Shown: positions 18,551 to 27,990, counted from the first letter of the stretch. The stretch is DNA of 64,000 nucleotides from Longispora fulva (GCF_015751905.1 NZ_JADOUF010000001.1:2232001-2296000); one strand, 5' to 3'. The notes: a model not told the origin generated them from the letters alone. Numbers and translations are program-made.

Positions 18551-18847
18551 CTATCGCGGGCGGGGTGAACGTGCAGGCGCGTCGATCGAGGCCCCCACGA
18601 GGCGCTCGACGAAGATCGGGATGAATGTGCGCACGCGGGCGGTCATGAACGTCCGAAAGGCGGCCCGAACCCGGTGCTCCCATTCGGCCGGGGAGATCCG
18701 GGACAGCGGAAAGCGCTGCTGCAGCCTGAAGACGATCACGTCGACCTCGAGGTCGGACAATTCTGACGAGGGCGTGGGGAACCCGCGACGGGGGATGTCC
18801 TCCTCGGCGGAGTCGGTTCGCGGCGATGCGATTTTCGGGCCGGACAT
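18551..18847 (-). CDS. Small three-helix-bundle dimerization-domain protein
   Basis: A 98-residue soluble protein. The pattern VDVIVFRLQQRFPLSRISPAEWEHRVRAAF...FMTARVRTFIPIFVERLVG matches the small three-helix-bundle dimerization proteins common in actinomycetes. The ATG at 18847 has GAGG at a good spacing; a GTG two codons upstream is possible. The role is unknown. It is not clearly linked to its neighbours. Confidence 0.72.
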   Translation of the reverse strand: MSGPKIASPRTDSAEEDIPRRGFPTPSSELSDLEVDVIVFRLQQRFPLSRISPAEWEHRVRAAFRTFMTARVRTFIPIFVERLVGASIDAPARSPRPR

Positions 18848-19036
18848 GGCCACCTCGATCCTGGATCGGTGGGTGATCCGAACCGCTCGGGGTGTCAGTC
18901 GGGGCTCGCATCGATGGTCACGATCTTCCTGGTGGGAGCCTACGTCCTGGCCAGGTCGCGCGAAGGCCCAAGCGGCATTCTCCCCGCCAGGGCGTGGCCG
19001 CTTCCACCGACTGTGCCGTTAGGGAAAGATCCGTTC

Positions 19037-19327
19037 ATGGCACAGGATGACGATGGACCGTTCTCTGTCCGGCTCGCGCAGATCCTTCTTGTCTACGCCG
19101 ATCCCACAAACAAGTCTGGTTTGGGCGATCTGCGCCTCGCGGTGCGCCGCGGCCGTTTCCCATGGCTCGAAGCCGAGCTCGGCACCTGCCTGCGAGAAGG
19201 ACTGCTCACGTCCGAATCGTGGGCACAGGTGACCGGCCTTCACGACCGCGCCGGATGTCCTGACCCTCATCGCCTTCGACAGCTGTGGCACACGGTGTTC
19301 CCCGCATTGCCACACCCGCAGGACTGA
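19037..19327 (+). CDS. Small hypothetical protein
   Basis: A 96-residue, probably helical soluble protein that I do not recognise. The ATG at 19037 follows an AGGGAAAG purine stretch; the frame is open upstream but looks non-coding. Codon use is consistent with a gene. No motif suggests a function. Confidence 0.55.
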   Translation: MAQDDDGPFSVRLAQILLVYADPTNKSGLGDLRLAVRRGRFPWLEAELGTCLREGLLTSESWAQVTGLHDRAGCPDPHRLRQLWHTVFPALPHPQD

Positions 19328-19511
19328 GCCTGGCCGACACCGTGCCGGATTCTACGGCCGGTCGTCTACTGGGCCGCCTACCTTCCACTGGCCCTCTGGG
19401 GACCACTGCTCGCTCTTCTGGCCGCGCCCTACCACCGACGACGCCGGTCGCGGGCCGCACACACATGAACCGCACGGCGGCGAACGGCCTCGGAGCGCGG
19501 AATCCTTGTGA

Positions 19512-19555
19512 ACACCGGGGATCATGGCGCCGTGCGGTGCCACGATCCCCGGTGT
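19512..19555. terminator. Hairpin downstream of the secreted nuclease gene
   Basis: A perfect 12-bp stem (19512-19523 with 19544-19555), extended inward by four more pairs after one mismatch. It is 20 nt past the end of the minus-strand nuclease gene. Confidence 0.8.
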
Positions 19556-19574
19556 GGTGAGTCTCGGTGTTGAC

Positions 19575-21284
19575 TCAGTACACGGTTCCGTCGGCGCGCT
19601 GGCCAGGGGACCGCGGCAGCGAGCTGATCGTGTTGTGCTTGACCCACGCGCCGGTCGCCGAGCCGTCAGGGCTCCGGTTGATCGAGACGCCGTCGGAGCT
19701 CGCCTGGCTGGAGGTGTAGCTCATCGACTGGACTGTCGCGCCGGCCGCGTCCCGCAGGATCACCTGGTCACCGCTGTTGGCCAGGCTGAGGCCACCGGTG
19801 CTCGCCGCCACGGCCACGATGCCACCGGGGATGGCGGAGGCTCCGCCGAACACGGTGATCGCCTTGCCGGGCTGCAGCGTCGTGCCGGCCGCGAAGGTGT
19901 GCCGCACCGCCGTGCCGTCATGGACCGTCCAGCCCGCGATGGAGATCGCGGTGCCACCGATGTTGACGATCTCAACAGCCTCGCCAGCGGTGTCGCTCCC
20001 CGGCTCGTTGGCGAGGACCTCGTTGATGATGACGTTGGCCGGACCGCCGCCGCCTGCGGTGACCGTGACGTTCTGGGTCGTCGTGTGCGTGGCACCGCCG
20101 TTGTCGGTCACGGTGAGGCTCACCGGGTACGTGCCCGCCGCGGCGTAGGTGACCGAGGGGTTCGTAGCGGTCGAGGTCTGGCCGTCGCCGAAGGTCCAAC
20201 TGCGGCCAGTGATCGTGCCGTCAGCGTCGGTGCTGCCGTCGGTGAAGGTGCACGTGAGGTTGGTGCAGGAGGACGTGAACGCGGCTGTGGGCGGCTGGTT
20301 GCCGCCTCCGCCGCCGAGGGTGAAGTTGTACCGGGCCAGCACCGGGTAGTGATCGCTGGTCGTGGTCGCGTAGTTCGGAATGTAGGCCTGGGGCTGGAAC
20401 GCTGTCGCCGAGCCCGCGACGTACTTCGCGTTGACCTCGTTGGTGTTGAGCTGGTGGTCGATGAAGTCCGGGTAGCCCGTGGTCGACGCGACCCCGGCCA
20501 GGGACAGTGCCCGCGTCGGGAAACCGTAGCGCGCCGTGTCGTTCACGAAGTTGGCGTACGGCGACGCGTTCCCGGGCGTGATGGACGTGTCGACGTCGTC
20601 GTTCCAGTCGCCGATCACGAAGACGTCCTGCGTCGGGTACGTCGAGTCGAGGTAGGACTTGAGGGCCTGGGACGCGGGGTTGCGCAGGTTCCACGCATCC
20701 TGGGTGGAGCCGGCCTTGGCGTGCATGACGATGAAGACGAGGTCGCGGGTCGCGCCGTCGAAGGTGCCGCGCAGCGTGAACTCGACCGGCGGGCGACCGG
20801 CGAAGTTGCTGTTCTGGCTCGTGAGGATGACCTTCGCGCTCACCAGGCTGGCCATGCTGCTGCGCCAGACGAGCGCGACCTTCTGCTCGCCGTTGTTGAA
20901 GTCCGAGTAGTACTGCGGCCCGTTCGTCACGATCGGGTCGTTGGCCAGGACCCCGGTGAAGCCGGACATGCCAGAGACGAGGGTGTTGAACGCGGACGTG
21001 CTGACGACCTCGGACAGGCCCCAGACATCCATGTCGGCACCGGCCATGACGTCGCGGACGTTGGCCTGCTGCAGCGCCTCGTTGGTCGGGCCGAAGCCCG
21101 TGTCACCGAACCACTCGACGTTCCAGTTGCCGACGTCGAGCTGAGTGGCGGAACCCTGCGACGGAACAGTGGCGGAAATCCGCGCCGGAACGGTGGCGGC
21201 GTGCGCCGCCGGGGCGAGACTGATCGGCAACGCTACGAAGGCGACGATCGCCCCCATGAACGCGCGGAGATTGTTCTTGATCAC
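19575..21284 (-). CDS. Secreted endonuclease/exonuclease/phosphatase-family nuclease with PKD and lamin-tail domains
   Basis: A 569-residue exported protein. The GTG at 21284 (GAAGGG 7 nt upstream) begins a basic, hydrophobic signal peptide ending near AHAA. The EEP catalytic domain (about 35-285) shows GNWNVEWFG, GLSEV, VMHAKA, GDWNDD and the terminal SDHYPV, i.e. the Asn, Glu, Asp-Asn and Asp-His residues of DNase I-like enzymes. A Gly-rich linker, a PKD Ig-like domain (about 297-380) and a lamin-tail domain (about 390-520, beginning VIINEVLANEPGSDTAGEAVE) follow. It is likely an extracellular nuclease or phosphodiesterase used for nutrient scavenging. Followed by a strong terminator. Confidence 0.92.
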   Translation of the reverse strand: MIKNNLRAFMGAIVAFVALPISLAPAAHAATVPARISATVPSQGSATQLDVGNWNVEWFGDTGFGPTNEALQQANVRDVMAGADMDVWGLSEVVSTSAFNTLVSGMSGFTGVLANDPIVTNGPQYYSDFNNGEQKVALVWRSSMASLVSAKVILTSQNSNFAGRPPVEFTLRGTFDGATRDLVFIVMHAKAGSTQDAWNLRNPASQALKSYLDSTYPTQDVFVIGDWNDDVDTSITPGNASPYANFVNDTARYGFPTRALSLAGVASTTGYPDFIDHQLNTNEVNAKYVAGSATAFQPQAYIPNYATTTSDHYPVLARYNFTLGGGGGNQPPTAAFTSSCTNLTCTFTDGSTDADGTITGRSWTFGDGQTSTATNPSVTYAAAGTYPVSLTVTDNGGATHTTTQNVTVTAGGGGPANVIINEVLANEPGSDTAGEAVEIVNIGGTAISIAGWTVHDGTAVRHTFAAGTTLQPGKAITVFGGASAIPGGIVAVAASTGGLSLANSGDQVILRDAAGATVQSMSYTSSQASSDGVSINRSPDGSATGAWVKHNTISSLPRSPGQRADGTVY

Positions 21285-22090
21285 CAGGCAACCCTTCGAG
21301 TAGGCGTACTGGACTGGGTCCCGACCTTCCCCCCGGAGAGCGGGCTCGGATCGAGTGTCCCGTCCCAGGCCCGTACGCGGCCGAGAGCGACTGTCGAATT
21401 CGAAGAGACACTTGTGTGAACTACGCGAACACCGACTCCGAAGGCCGCCACGAGACCCGGGTCGGATGACTCTCCCCCGCGCCGCCGCAGGCTGTCTCAT
21501 GTGGTGGCGGGTCGGGTGTTACTGGCCGGTTGGGACGGTGCTCGGGAAGGTGGTCGCTCGGGCAGGGAGGGGCGGGTCGGGTGGGGGCGCTTGCGGGGAA
21601 CGCTGGTCGCCAGCAACGAGGCGCCGCCGGTCACGCGGCTCGATCCACGGCACGGCAGAGCGGCCACGACCCCACCACGCGCCGTCAATGGTCCATACCA
21701 GGTGAGCGGCGTTCTGCACCGAGGGATGGTCGCGACGCCGCGCCGTCGTGTTCGCGGTTTCCGGCCCTGCGCCAGCCGTCGGCGGATTTGATTTTTTAGG
21801 CCGTTGAGGGGTCGGCGGCCGGAGGTCGTCGGTGCACCCGGCACAGTTGAGGAGCCGGTCGGGGACGCGCGGACCTCACGACGGGGGTGGCGGCAGGCGC
21901 ACATCGCCACCCCTTGCGACCAGGCGCGAGCGCGGCGGTGAGGACTCCCAGTACAGCGTGTGGGGGGCCTGTGGCGGCGGTCGGGCAGCGTGCGCTCCGA
22001 CCGTCGCTCGCCGGCCTCCTCCCGCACCGATCCGGGAAGGTCGGGTGAAACCCGGTTGACGGCCCGGCCGGCGCGGACGAGTGCCGCTGG
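21285..22090. other. 806-bp gap without a supported gene
   Basis: Holds the promoter of the nuclease gene at its left end. The rest is GC-rich and has only overlapping frames with no domain, ribosome-binding site or sensible composition. A short T-rich run occurs near 21790. Confidence 0.5.
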
Positions 22091-22340
22091 GTGCGACGTG
22101 ACTATCAGGGGCCCGCGGATCTGCGGAAGCTGCAGGTGTCCGGCCAGCGGATCTGGTCGCTGGCCAGCCGGTTCCACCTCGGTGAACTGACCTGGGGGTT
22201 CGGGTTTGACCTGTCGACCGAGGCGTGCCCGCAGGCGCCGATGGCGCTGTGGGAGTCCGACGGCCGGGTGCTGGCCTGGGGCGGGCTGCACCGGCCCTGC
22301 AGTCTGTTCCCGATGGTCGACCCGGCGGCGAGGCATGAAC
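22091..22340 (+). pseudogene. Decayed GNAT acetyltransferase, N-terminal fragment
   Basis: The frame beginning at the GTG at 22091 reads RDYQGPADLRKLQ, then RIWSLASRFHLGELTWG, then ALWESDGRVLAWGGL. This is the usual N-terminal half of a family of actinobacterial GNAT N-acetyltransferases. Homology stops around the codons for VDPAARHERQ. The acetyl-CoA-binding half is absent and the rest of the frame to 22498 looks random. Frameshift plus deletion is the simplest reading. A sequencing artefact is less likely, because no other frame restores the domain. Confidence 0.6.
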
Positions 22341-22582
22341 GGCAGCACCGAAGGATGGGTGGAGTCCTCGAACGTGTCCGACAAGGGGGCAGCTCCTGGG
22401 TAGATGGCCAGCACTTGGCCACGGCCTGTCGCCTTGCTTGTACGGCTCGACTGGTGGGGGTGACCGCCCGGGCTCGGTGCGGCGGCTCATGGGAATCGTG
22501 ACATGCGCCCGCCTTCACGTCGGCTGGCAGGAAGGCCAACGCCCCGCAGTCACCGCCCCGGGCTGGCCAGCGGGGCGAGCGG

Positions 22583-22588
22583 TAGGGT
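22583..22588 (+). promoter_or_regulatory. -10 element of a probable leaderless promoter (SARP 1)
   Basis: TAGGGT ends 7 nt before the ATG at 22596, placing the transcription start at or next to the start codon. No ribosome-binding site can fit. Confidence 0.65.
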
Positions 22589-22595
22589 GTTGGGT

Positions 22596-25589
22596 ATGCG
22601 GTACGCAGTTCTTGGTCCCCTCGTCGTCACGCGTGACGGCCGACCGGTTCCGATCAGCGCCGGCAAGCTGCGGGTGCTGCTCGCGACCCTGCTCATGCGG
22701 GCGAACCGTCCGGTGACCGCCGGAGTGCTCGCCGAACGTTTGTGGGGCGAGGACCAACCAGCCGATCCGCGACGGTCCCTCCAGGTGTACGTCACCCGGC
22801 TCCGTGACGCGCTCGCCGACGGTGGAGCGGCGGTGCGGACGGAGCCTGGCGGGTACCGGATCATCGTGTCGCCGGGCGATCTGGACCTGGCGAAGTTCGA
22901 CGCGCTGCTCGTCGAGGCGGAGGCCGCCGACAACGTGGTCCGCGAGGCGGAGCTGTTGCGCGAGGCGCTGGGGTTGTGGCGGGGCGCGGTCTGCGAGGAC
23001 GTGCCGTCCCCCGTGCTGCATGATCGGGACGGGCGGGTGGTCACCGAGCGCCGACTGGCCGCGGTGGAGCGTCGGATCGACCTCGACCTCGCGGCCGGCA
23101 GGCATGCCCAGCTCGTCGCCGAGCTGGCCGGGTTGACGGCCGAGCACCCGTTCCGGGAGCGGTTGTGGGCCCAGCACATGATCGTGTTGTACCGGTCGGG
23201 CCGGCAGGCGGACGCGATCGCCGCCTACTGGACGCTGACCCGCCGGCTCGCTGACGAGCTGGGCGCCGATCCCGGCCCGGCGCTGCGCGAGGTGTACCAG
23301 AGGATCGTCGCCGCCGACCCGGCCCTCGATCCGGTTGTCCCCGGGACGGGCGAACCGGAACGGACGTCCTTGTGGTCACCGGCCTGCCAGCTTCCTGCGG
23401 AGACCCTCGACCTCGTCGGCCGTGACGACGCGGCACGGACCGTGATCGGTCTGCTGTGCGGCGATGAGGAGCGGGCCGGGGTGCCGGTGGTCGTGTTGTC
23501 GGGACCGCCCGGGGTCGGCAAGAGCGCCCTGGCGGTCGCGGTCGCGCACCGGTTGCGGTCGCGGTTCCCGGACGGCCAGTGGTACGTCCGCCTCGACGGC
23601 GCGTCCGCGCCCCGGGACGTCGAGGACGTGCTCGGCGAGTTGCTGGTCAACTCGGGGCTCGCGGCCGCCGGGCTGCCGCGCGGCCTGCAGCCCCGGGCAA
23701 CGGCGCTGCGCTCGCGGCTCGCCGACCGTCGGGTGCTGCTGGTCCTCGACGACGCCGGCACCGCGGCCCAGGTGACGCCGGTGGTGCCCGGGACCGCTGG
23801 CTCGGCCGTGCTGGTCACGAGCCGTGCAGACCTGCCGGGGCTGCGGGTCCGGCATACGGCCACCGGGTTCAAGGTCCACCCGCTCGGGCCGGACGCCTCG
23901 GCGGAACTGCTCGGTCGGCTCCTCGGCGGCGTCGTGGCCGCCGAGCCGGACGCGGCCGCGGACCTCGCCGTCCAGTGCGGGCACCTGCCGTTGGCGCTGC
24001 GGATCGCCGCGGCCAACCTCGCGGGCCGAGCGGAACCGGGCATCGCCGGGTACGTCGAGGAACTGCGGGCCGTCCGGCTCGACGGGCTCGCCGTACCCGG
24101 GGAGCCGGACCTGGCGGTACGTGCCGCGTTCGACGTCGCCTACGCGGCCCTGGAGCCCGAAGCACGACGACTGTTCCGACTACTCGGCTGCTGCGCCGGG
24201 ACCGATGTCACCGTTGCGGCGACGGCCGCCTTGCTCGACGCCGCTCCCCCGATCGCCGGGCGGCTGGTGACCGTGCTCGGCACCGCGAACCTCATCACGG
24301 ACGACGGCGCGGGCCGGTTCCGCTTCCACGACCTGATTCGGGTGTACGCGGCCGAGCTCGCCGCCACCGATCCGCAGTCCCCGGCCGGGTGGGAGCGGCT
24401 GTGCCGGTGGTACCAGCAGGTTGCCGACGAGGCCATCGGCTACGAGTTCCCGGCCGTGGTCCGGGTCGAACCCCCGGTCCCCCGCACCGTCGACGTGTTC
24501 GCCGGCGCCGACAACGCCCGGGCGTGGCTGGACGCCGAGCGGGCGAACCTGGTCGCCACGATCGTGCGGGCCGCCGAGACCGGGCCGTACGACGTCACGT
24601 GGCGGCTCGAGGAGATCCTGCGCAAGTACCTGTCCGCGCATTCCCGCCTGCACGATTGGCAGACCAACGCCGAAGCCGCCGGGGCCGCCGCTATCCGGGC
24701 TGGCAACCGGCTTGCCGAGGGCGGGGCCGCGTTCAGCCTCGCCGGGGCGCACCAGGCCCAGGGCCGCACCGCCGAGGCGCTGGCCGGCAACGTGTTTGCG
24801 CTGGAGCGGTACCAGGAGAGCGGATTTCTGCTCGGTGAGGCCATGGCCTCCGGCAACCTCGCGCTCACCTACGCCGACCAGGGCGACGCCCGGCGGGCCG
24901 TGGACTTGCTCACCCGGGCAGCCGAGATCTTCCGGGCCGCGGGCATGACGTGGTACGTCGCCCACGCGCTGCTCAACCTGAGCCGGGTCGACGTCAGCCT
25001 CGGCCGCCTGGACGCGGCCCGCGACCACGCGACCGAATGCCTCGACCTGATCAACACCGACTCTCGCAACCCCGCCTACGCCCCCGCCCTGATCAACCGG
25101 GCTAACGCCCTGTGGCACCAGGGCGAACTCGACCTGGCCCGGGCCGACGCGGTCGAGGCCCTGCGGACCGCCAACCGCCGGCACGAGTCCGCCGCCCACC
25201 AGATCGCCGCCCAGCTCCACGCCGCGACCGGCGAGGGCGACGAGGCGCTGCGCCACGCCCTCGACGGGGTGCGGATCAGCCGGGACGAGGGCCGCCCCCG
25301 CGTGGAGGCCGAAGCCCTGATCACACTCGGCGACGTGCACGTCGCCGCCGGGCTGGCCACCGACGCTGTCGGCTGCCTCGACCAGGCGGTGGCGCTCGCC
25401 GAGGCGGGCGGCTATCAGGCCCAACTCGCCGACGCCCTCGCCGCTCGGGCCGAAGCCCGAACGGTCGAGGGCGCGATGGTGGTGGCCAGGGCTGACGCGG
25501 CGCTAGCGGCAGCCCTGGCCGAGGACCTGGGCAGGGTCCTCACGGTCCTTCGAGCCGAGCGTGTCGTGGCAGCCGCGCGGCTCGACTGA
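22596..25589 (+). CDS. AfsR-type SARP regulator with NB-ARC and TPR domains (1)
   Basis: A 997-residue signal-transduction ATPase. Domains: OmpR-type winged helix (about 1-92), bacterial transcriptional activator (BTAD) helices (about 98-243), NB-ARC/STAND ATPase with Walker A GPPGVGKS (303-310) and a VLLVLDDAG Walker B, then a C-terminal TPR superhelix (about 700-985). AfsR-family proteins bind 11-bp direct repeats and activate secondary-metabolism or developmental genes. The ATG at 22596 follows TAGGGT by 7 nt, so the mRNA is probably leaderless. It is convergent with two small secreted-protein genes. One of these (26368) has three TTCA-type repeats in its promoter, making it a candidate target. 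Confidence 0.94.
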   Translation: MRYAVLGPLVVTRDGRPVPISAGKLRVLLATLLMRANRPVTAGVLAERLWGEDQPADPRRSLQVYVTRLRDALADGGAAVRTEPGGYRIIVSPGDLDLAKFDALLVEAEAADNVVREAELLREALGLWRGAVCEDVPSPVLHDRDGRVVTERRLAAVERRIDLDLAAGRHAQLVAELAGLTAEHPFRERLWAQHMIVLYRSGRQADAIAAYWTLTRRLADELGADPGPALREVYQRIVAADPALDPVVPGTGEPERTSLWSPACQLPAETLDLVGRDDAARTVIGLLCGDEERAGVPVVVLSGPPGVGKSALAVAVAHRLRSRFPDGQWYVRLDGASAPRDVEDVLGELLVNSGLAAAGLPRGLQPRATALRSRLADRRVLLVLDDAGTAAQVTPVVPGTAGSAVLVTSRADLPGLRVRHTATGFKVHPLGPDASAELLGRLLGGVVAAEPDAAADLAVQCGHLPLALRIAAANLAGRAEPGIAGYVEELRAVRLDGLAVPGEPDLAVRAAFDVAYAALEPEARRLFRLLGCCAGTDVTVAATAALLDAAPPIAGRLVTVLGTANLITDDGAGRFRFHDLIRVYAAELAATDPQSPAGWERLCRWYQQVADEAIGYEFPAVVRVEPPVPRTVDVFAGADNARAWLDAERANLVATIVRAAETGPYDVTWRLEEILRKYLSAHSRLHDWQTNAEAAGAAAIRAGNRLAEGGAAFSLAGAHQAQGRTAEALAGNVFALERYQESGFLLGEAMASGNLALTYADQGDARRAVDLLTRAAEIFRAAGMTWYVAHALLNLSRVDVSLGRLDAARDHATECLDLINTDSRNPAYAPALINRANALWHQGELDLARADAVEALRTANRRHESAAHQIAAQLHAATGEGDEALRHALDGVRISRDEGRPRVEAEALITLGDVHVAAGLATDAVGCLDQAVALAEAGGYQAQLADALAARAEARTVEGAMVVARADAALAAALAEDLGRVLTVLRAERVVAAARLD

Positions 25590-25598
25590 CCGGTCCTG

Positions 25599-25904
25599 TC
25601 ATCCGCAGCCGTACCACAGCAGGCTGTCGGACGACCAGCCGTCCACGCCCGTGGTGTTGTCGTGGATGTGGATGAAGCCGTTGCTGGACTCGAAGCAGTA
25701 CCAGTTGACGAAGTGGCTGGTGTATCCCAGCCCCAGGGCGGGACAGCCGGTGGACGCGCACGAGCGGATCCGCACGCCCTCCGCCCGGAACTGTGCCCAC
25801 CCATAGGCGGGCCAAGGCTGGGCCGCGGGTGCTGCGGCATGGGCGGTGGCCGGCACGAGCATCCCTGCGACCACGGCGAGTGCCACACCGATCTTCCTGA
25901 GCAT
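25599..25904 (-). CDS. Small secreted SH3-like protein
   Basis: A 101-residue exported protein with a clear signal peptide (LRKIGVALAVVAGMLVPATA, then HAA). The mature part has VRIRSCASTGCPALGLGY, GFIHIHDNTTGVDGW and SDSLLWYGCG, the layout of actinobacterial secreted SH3-like (SH3_3-type) domains with paired cysteines. The ATG at 25904 follows a GGAGGAG ribosome-binding site. It ends 10 nt from the convergent SARP gene. Such proteins may bind peptidoglycan; the function is unproven. Confidence 0.82.
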   Translation of the reverse strand: MLRKIGVALAVVAGMLVPATAHAAAPAAQPWPAYGWAQFRAEGVRIRSCASTGCPALGLGYTSHFVNWYCFESSNGFIHIHDNTTGVDGWSSDSLLWYGCG

Positions 25905-25981
25905 CGCTACTCCTCCTCGTTCATCCGGATGGCCGGCTGGCGGGCCCCCGAGCGCCCGCCTGCCGGGGAACAGCCGCTGCC

Positions 25982-26368
25982 TCAGGGACGCGTCCAGCAG
26001 GGCAGGCCCTGGCTCTCGTAACCGCCGCTGGGCTTGTGGTACCACAGCTCCGCACACACGGTCTGACCACTCGAGATGCCCCACTTGACGCCCGAGATCA
26101 CGGTGCCGCCGTTGTAGTAGTAGCCGCCCGTGGAGGTTCTGCTGTGCCCGGCGCCCCACACGTCCATGTGGTATGTGCCGGAAACACCGCATTCCTGCTG
26201 GAACCTAATGTTTCCACTGCCGTCGGACGGCCCGATCCAAATGCACCCGTTCGATCCCGCCGACGCCGGGGCCGCGCCGCCTCCGACGATGCCGGCGGCC
26301 ACGGCCACGGCCACGGCGGCCGTGGCGAGCAGGCGTCGCGGGGTCGAGGTTCTGGAGGTGAGCTTCAT
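25982..26368 (-). CDS. Small secreted Cys-containing protein (family A)
   Basis: A 128-residue exported protein: twin-basic N-terminus, hydrophobic core and PASAG cleavage region, then a mature domain of about 90 residues with four cysteines. It is clearly related to the protein at 48757: both have H-[MI]-D-[VF]-WG, a Gly/Tyr patch, GQ-x-[VL]-CA-x-x-W and an S-x-GLPC end. A degenerate fragment of the same family lies near 34270-34345. The function is unknown and I recognise no named domain. Its promoter contains three 11-bp TTCA repeats, suggesting control by a SARP. Confidence 0.75.
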   Translation of the reverse strand: MKLTSRTSTPRRLLATAAVAVAVAAGIVGGGAAPASAGSNGCIWIGPSDGSGNIRFQQECGVSGTYHMDVWGAGHSRTSTGGYYYNGGTVISGVKWGISSGQTVCAELWYHKPSGGYESQGLPCWTRP

Positions 26369-26427
26369 CGGGTGTGTCTCCGTTCGAATGGCTGTCATCT
26401 GACTGAGGACAGCACACCGGATCAGGC

Positions 26428-26456
26428 ATTCAGTCCGGCTTCAAATCGACTTCACC
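26428..26456 (-). promoter_or_regulatory. SARP/AfsR-like box, three 11-bp direct repeats
   Basis: Heptamers ATTCAGT, CTTCAAA and CTTCACC begin at 26428, 26439 and 26450, an exact 11-bp period. The near edge is 60 nt upstream of the secreted-protein start at 26368. SARP and PhoP regulators both use direct repeats of this form; which one binds is inferred. Confidence 0.65.
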
Positions 26457-26468
26457 GCGACGAGGCCG

Positions 26469-26486
26469 TCTGAATCCGTTGTGAAT
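26469..26486 (+). promoter_or_regulatory. SARP/AfsR-like box upstream of the CHAP-propeller gene
   Basis: TCTGAAT at 26469 and TGTGAAT at 26480 form an 11-bp direct repeat in the opposite orientation to the adjacent three-repeat box, so it faces the plus-strand gene at 26581, 95 nt downstream. Confidence 0.55.
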
Positions 26487-26580
26487 GCGGCCTCTGGAAG
26501 GTCCGCCGAGGGGCATCCACTGGGGATCCCGGCCTGCGCCACCGGCGCCGGCACCCTGACACACGGGAAACGGACTACCG

Positions 26581-27978
26581 ATGACGTCATCAACGACCCG
26601 GCGAGGCTTGATACGCCGCCTCGCTACCGTACTGGTGATCCTGGCCGCCAGCGCCGGCCTCACCACCCTCGGGGCCGCGCCGGCCCACGCCGACACCCGC
26701 TCGGCGATCGTCGACACCGCCGCAAGTCAACTCGGAAGCGGCCCCTGCAACCCCGGCTACTACACCAGCTGCGGTGAGAACTGGTGCGCCGACTTCGCCA
26801 TGTGGGTCTGGGACCACAACGGCGTCAACGTCATCGGGCTGTCGCCTGCCGCAGCCAACTTCAAGTCCTACGGCGTCGCCAACGGCACCTGGCACCCGTA
26901 CGGCGACGGGTACGTGCCCCGCGTCGGGGACGCCGTCTCCTTCGACGACAGGACCAGGATCTACCACGTCGCCATCGTCACGGAGGTCCGCTCCATCACC
27001 GACATCACCTATATCGGCGGGAACCAGGGGTCCGACGACAAGATGACCAGTCGCGTCACCCAGAACCGGGCCACTCCCGGGACGGGCGATGTCATCGGCT
27101 ACACCAGTCCCGCCGGAGTGGTCGACGCCCAGTCCGGGCGGGTGTTCCACAACCTGCGCTACCCGGAGGGCAACTGGTCGGGGGCGTCGGTCGCCGACAA
27201 CAATACCCACATCGCCGCTGTGGCCGAGGCCGGTACCACAACGAACGACCTGCACCTGCTGACCCTCATCAACGGCACCGTCTACCACAACATCCGCTAC
27301 GCCGCCGACGGTCACTGGTCCGGCGCCGGCCTCGCCGACGGCAACGGCCACATCACCGGCATCGCGGCAGCCGCCAGCGGTGACGGCAACCTGCACCTGC
27401 TGACCCTGGTCAACGGCACCGTTTACCACAACATCCGCCACCCCAACGGCCAATGGACGGGGGCCGGCCTCGCCGACGGCAACGGCCACATCACGGCCAT
27501 CGCGGCGGCCGGCATGGCCAATGGGAACATGCACCTGGTCACGCTGGTCAACGGCAGTGTCTACCACAACATCCGCTACGCCGACGGCTCCTGGTCCGGC
27601 GCCGGCCTCGCCGACGGCAACGGCCACATCACCGGCATCGCGGCGGCCGGAACCGGCTCCGATGACCTGCACCTGTACACGCTCGCGGGCGGCAGCGTGT
27701 ACCACAACGAGCGCTACGCCGGTGCAGGCCACCCGTACTGGACGAATGCCGGGATCGTCGACAGCAACGGCCGGATCACCGCCATCGCCGCGGCCGGAAC
27801 CAACACCGACCGCACCCACCTGCTGACGCTGATCGGCGGCAGCGTTTACCACAACATCCGGTACGAGGAGGGCAACTGGTCCGGCGTGAACGTCGAGGAC
27901 GCCAACGGAGGCATCCTGGCGGTCGCGGCCGGCGGCACCGCCAACGGAAGCCTGCACGTGGCCACGCTGGCCCCGTAG
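26581..27978 (+). CDS. Secreted CHAP amidase-like protein with a six-repeat propeller lectin domain
   Basis: A 465-residue exported protein. After a signal peptide ending near AHA (residue 37) comes a CHAP/NlpC-like domain (about 40-180): GENWCADFAMWVWDHNG carries the likely nucleophile Cys, and RIYHVAIVTE the likely His. The C-terminal half is six repeats of about 46 residues, each VYHNIRY...W(S/T)GAGLADGNGHITGIAAAG..LHLLTL, resembling tectonin/PLL-type propeller lectins. It probably cleaves peptidoglycan peptides while the propeller binds cell-wall or other glycans. Divergent from family-A protein 26368; each side has its own 11-bp repeat box. Confidence 0.87.
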   Translation: MTSSTTRRGLIRRLATVLVILAASAGLTTLGAAPAHADTRSAIVDTAASQLGSGPCNPGYYTSCGENWCADFAMWVWDHNGVNVIGLSPAAANFKSYGVANGTWHPYGDGYVPRVGDAVSFDDRTRIYHVAIVTEVRSITDITYIGGNQGSDDKMTSRVTQNRATPGTGDVIGYTSPAGVVDAQSGRVFHNLRYPEGNWSGASVADNNTHIAAVAEAGTTTNDLHLLTLINGTVYHNIRYAADGHWSGAGLADGNGHITGIAAAASGDGNLHLLTLVNGTVYHNIRHPNGQWTGAGLADGNGHITAIAAAGMANGNMHLVTLVNGSVYHNIRYADGSWSGAGLADGNGHITGIAAAGTGSDDLHLYTLAGGSVYHNERYAGAGHPYWTNAGIVDSNGRITAIAAAGTNTDRTHLLTLIGGSVYHNIRYEEGNWSGVNVEDANGGILAVAAGGTANGSLHVATLAP

Positions 27979-27990
27979 AAATGTCGAAGA

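Noticed and set aside
22040-22065. A weak GGTGAAA/GTTGACG pair resembling the 11-bp boxes
   Set aside because: The second core is TGAC, not TGAA, and there is no intact gene in the expected position; treated as chance.
21497-22414. 305-residue minus-strand open frame
   Set aside because: Pro/Arg-rich shadow that runs across the GNAT relic and the gap; no domain.
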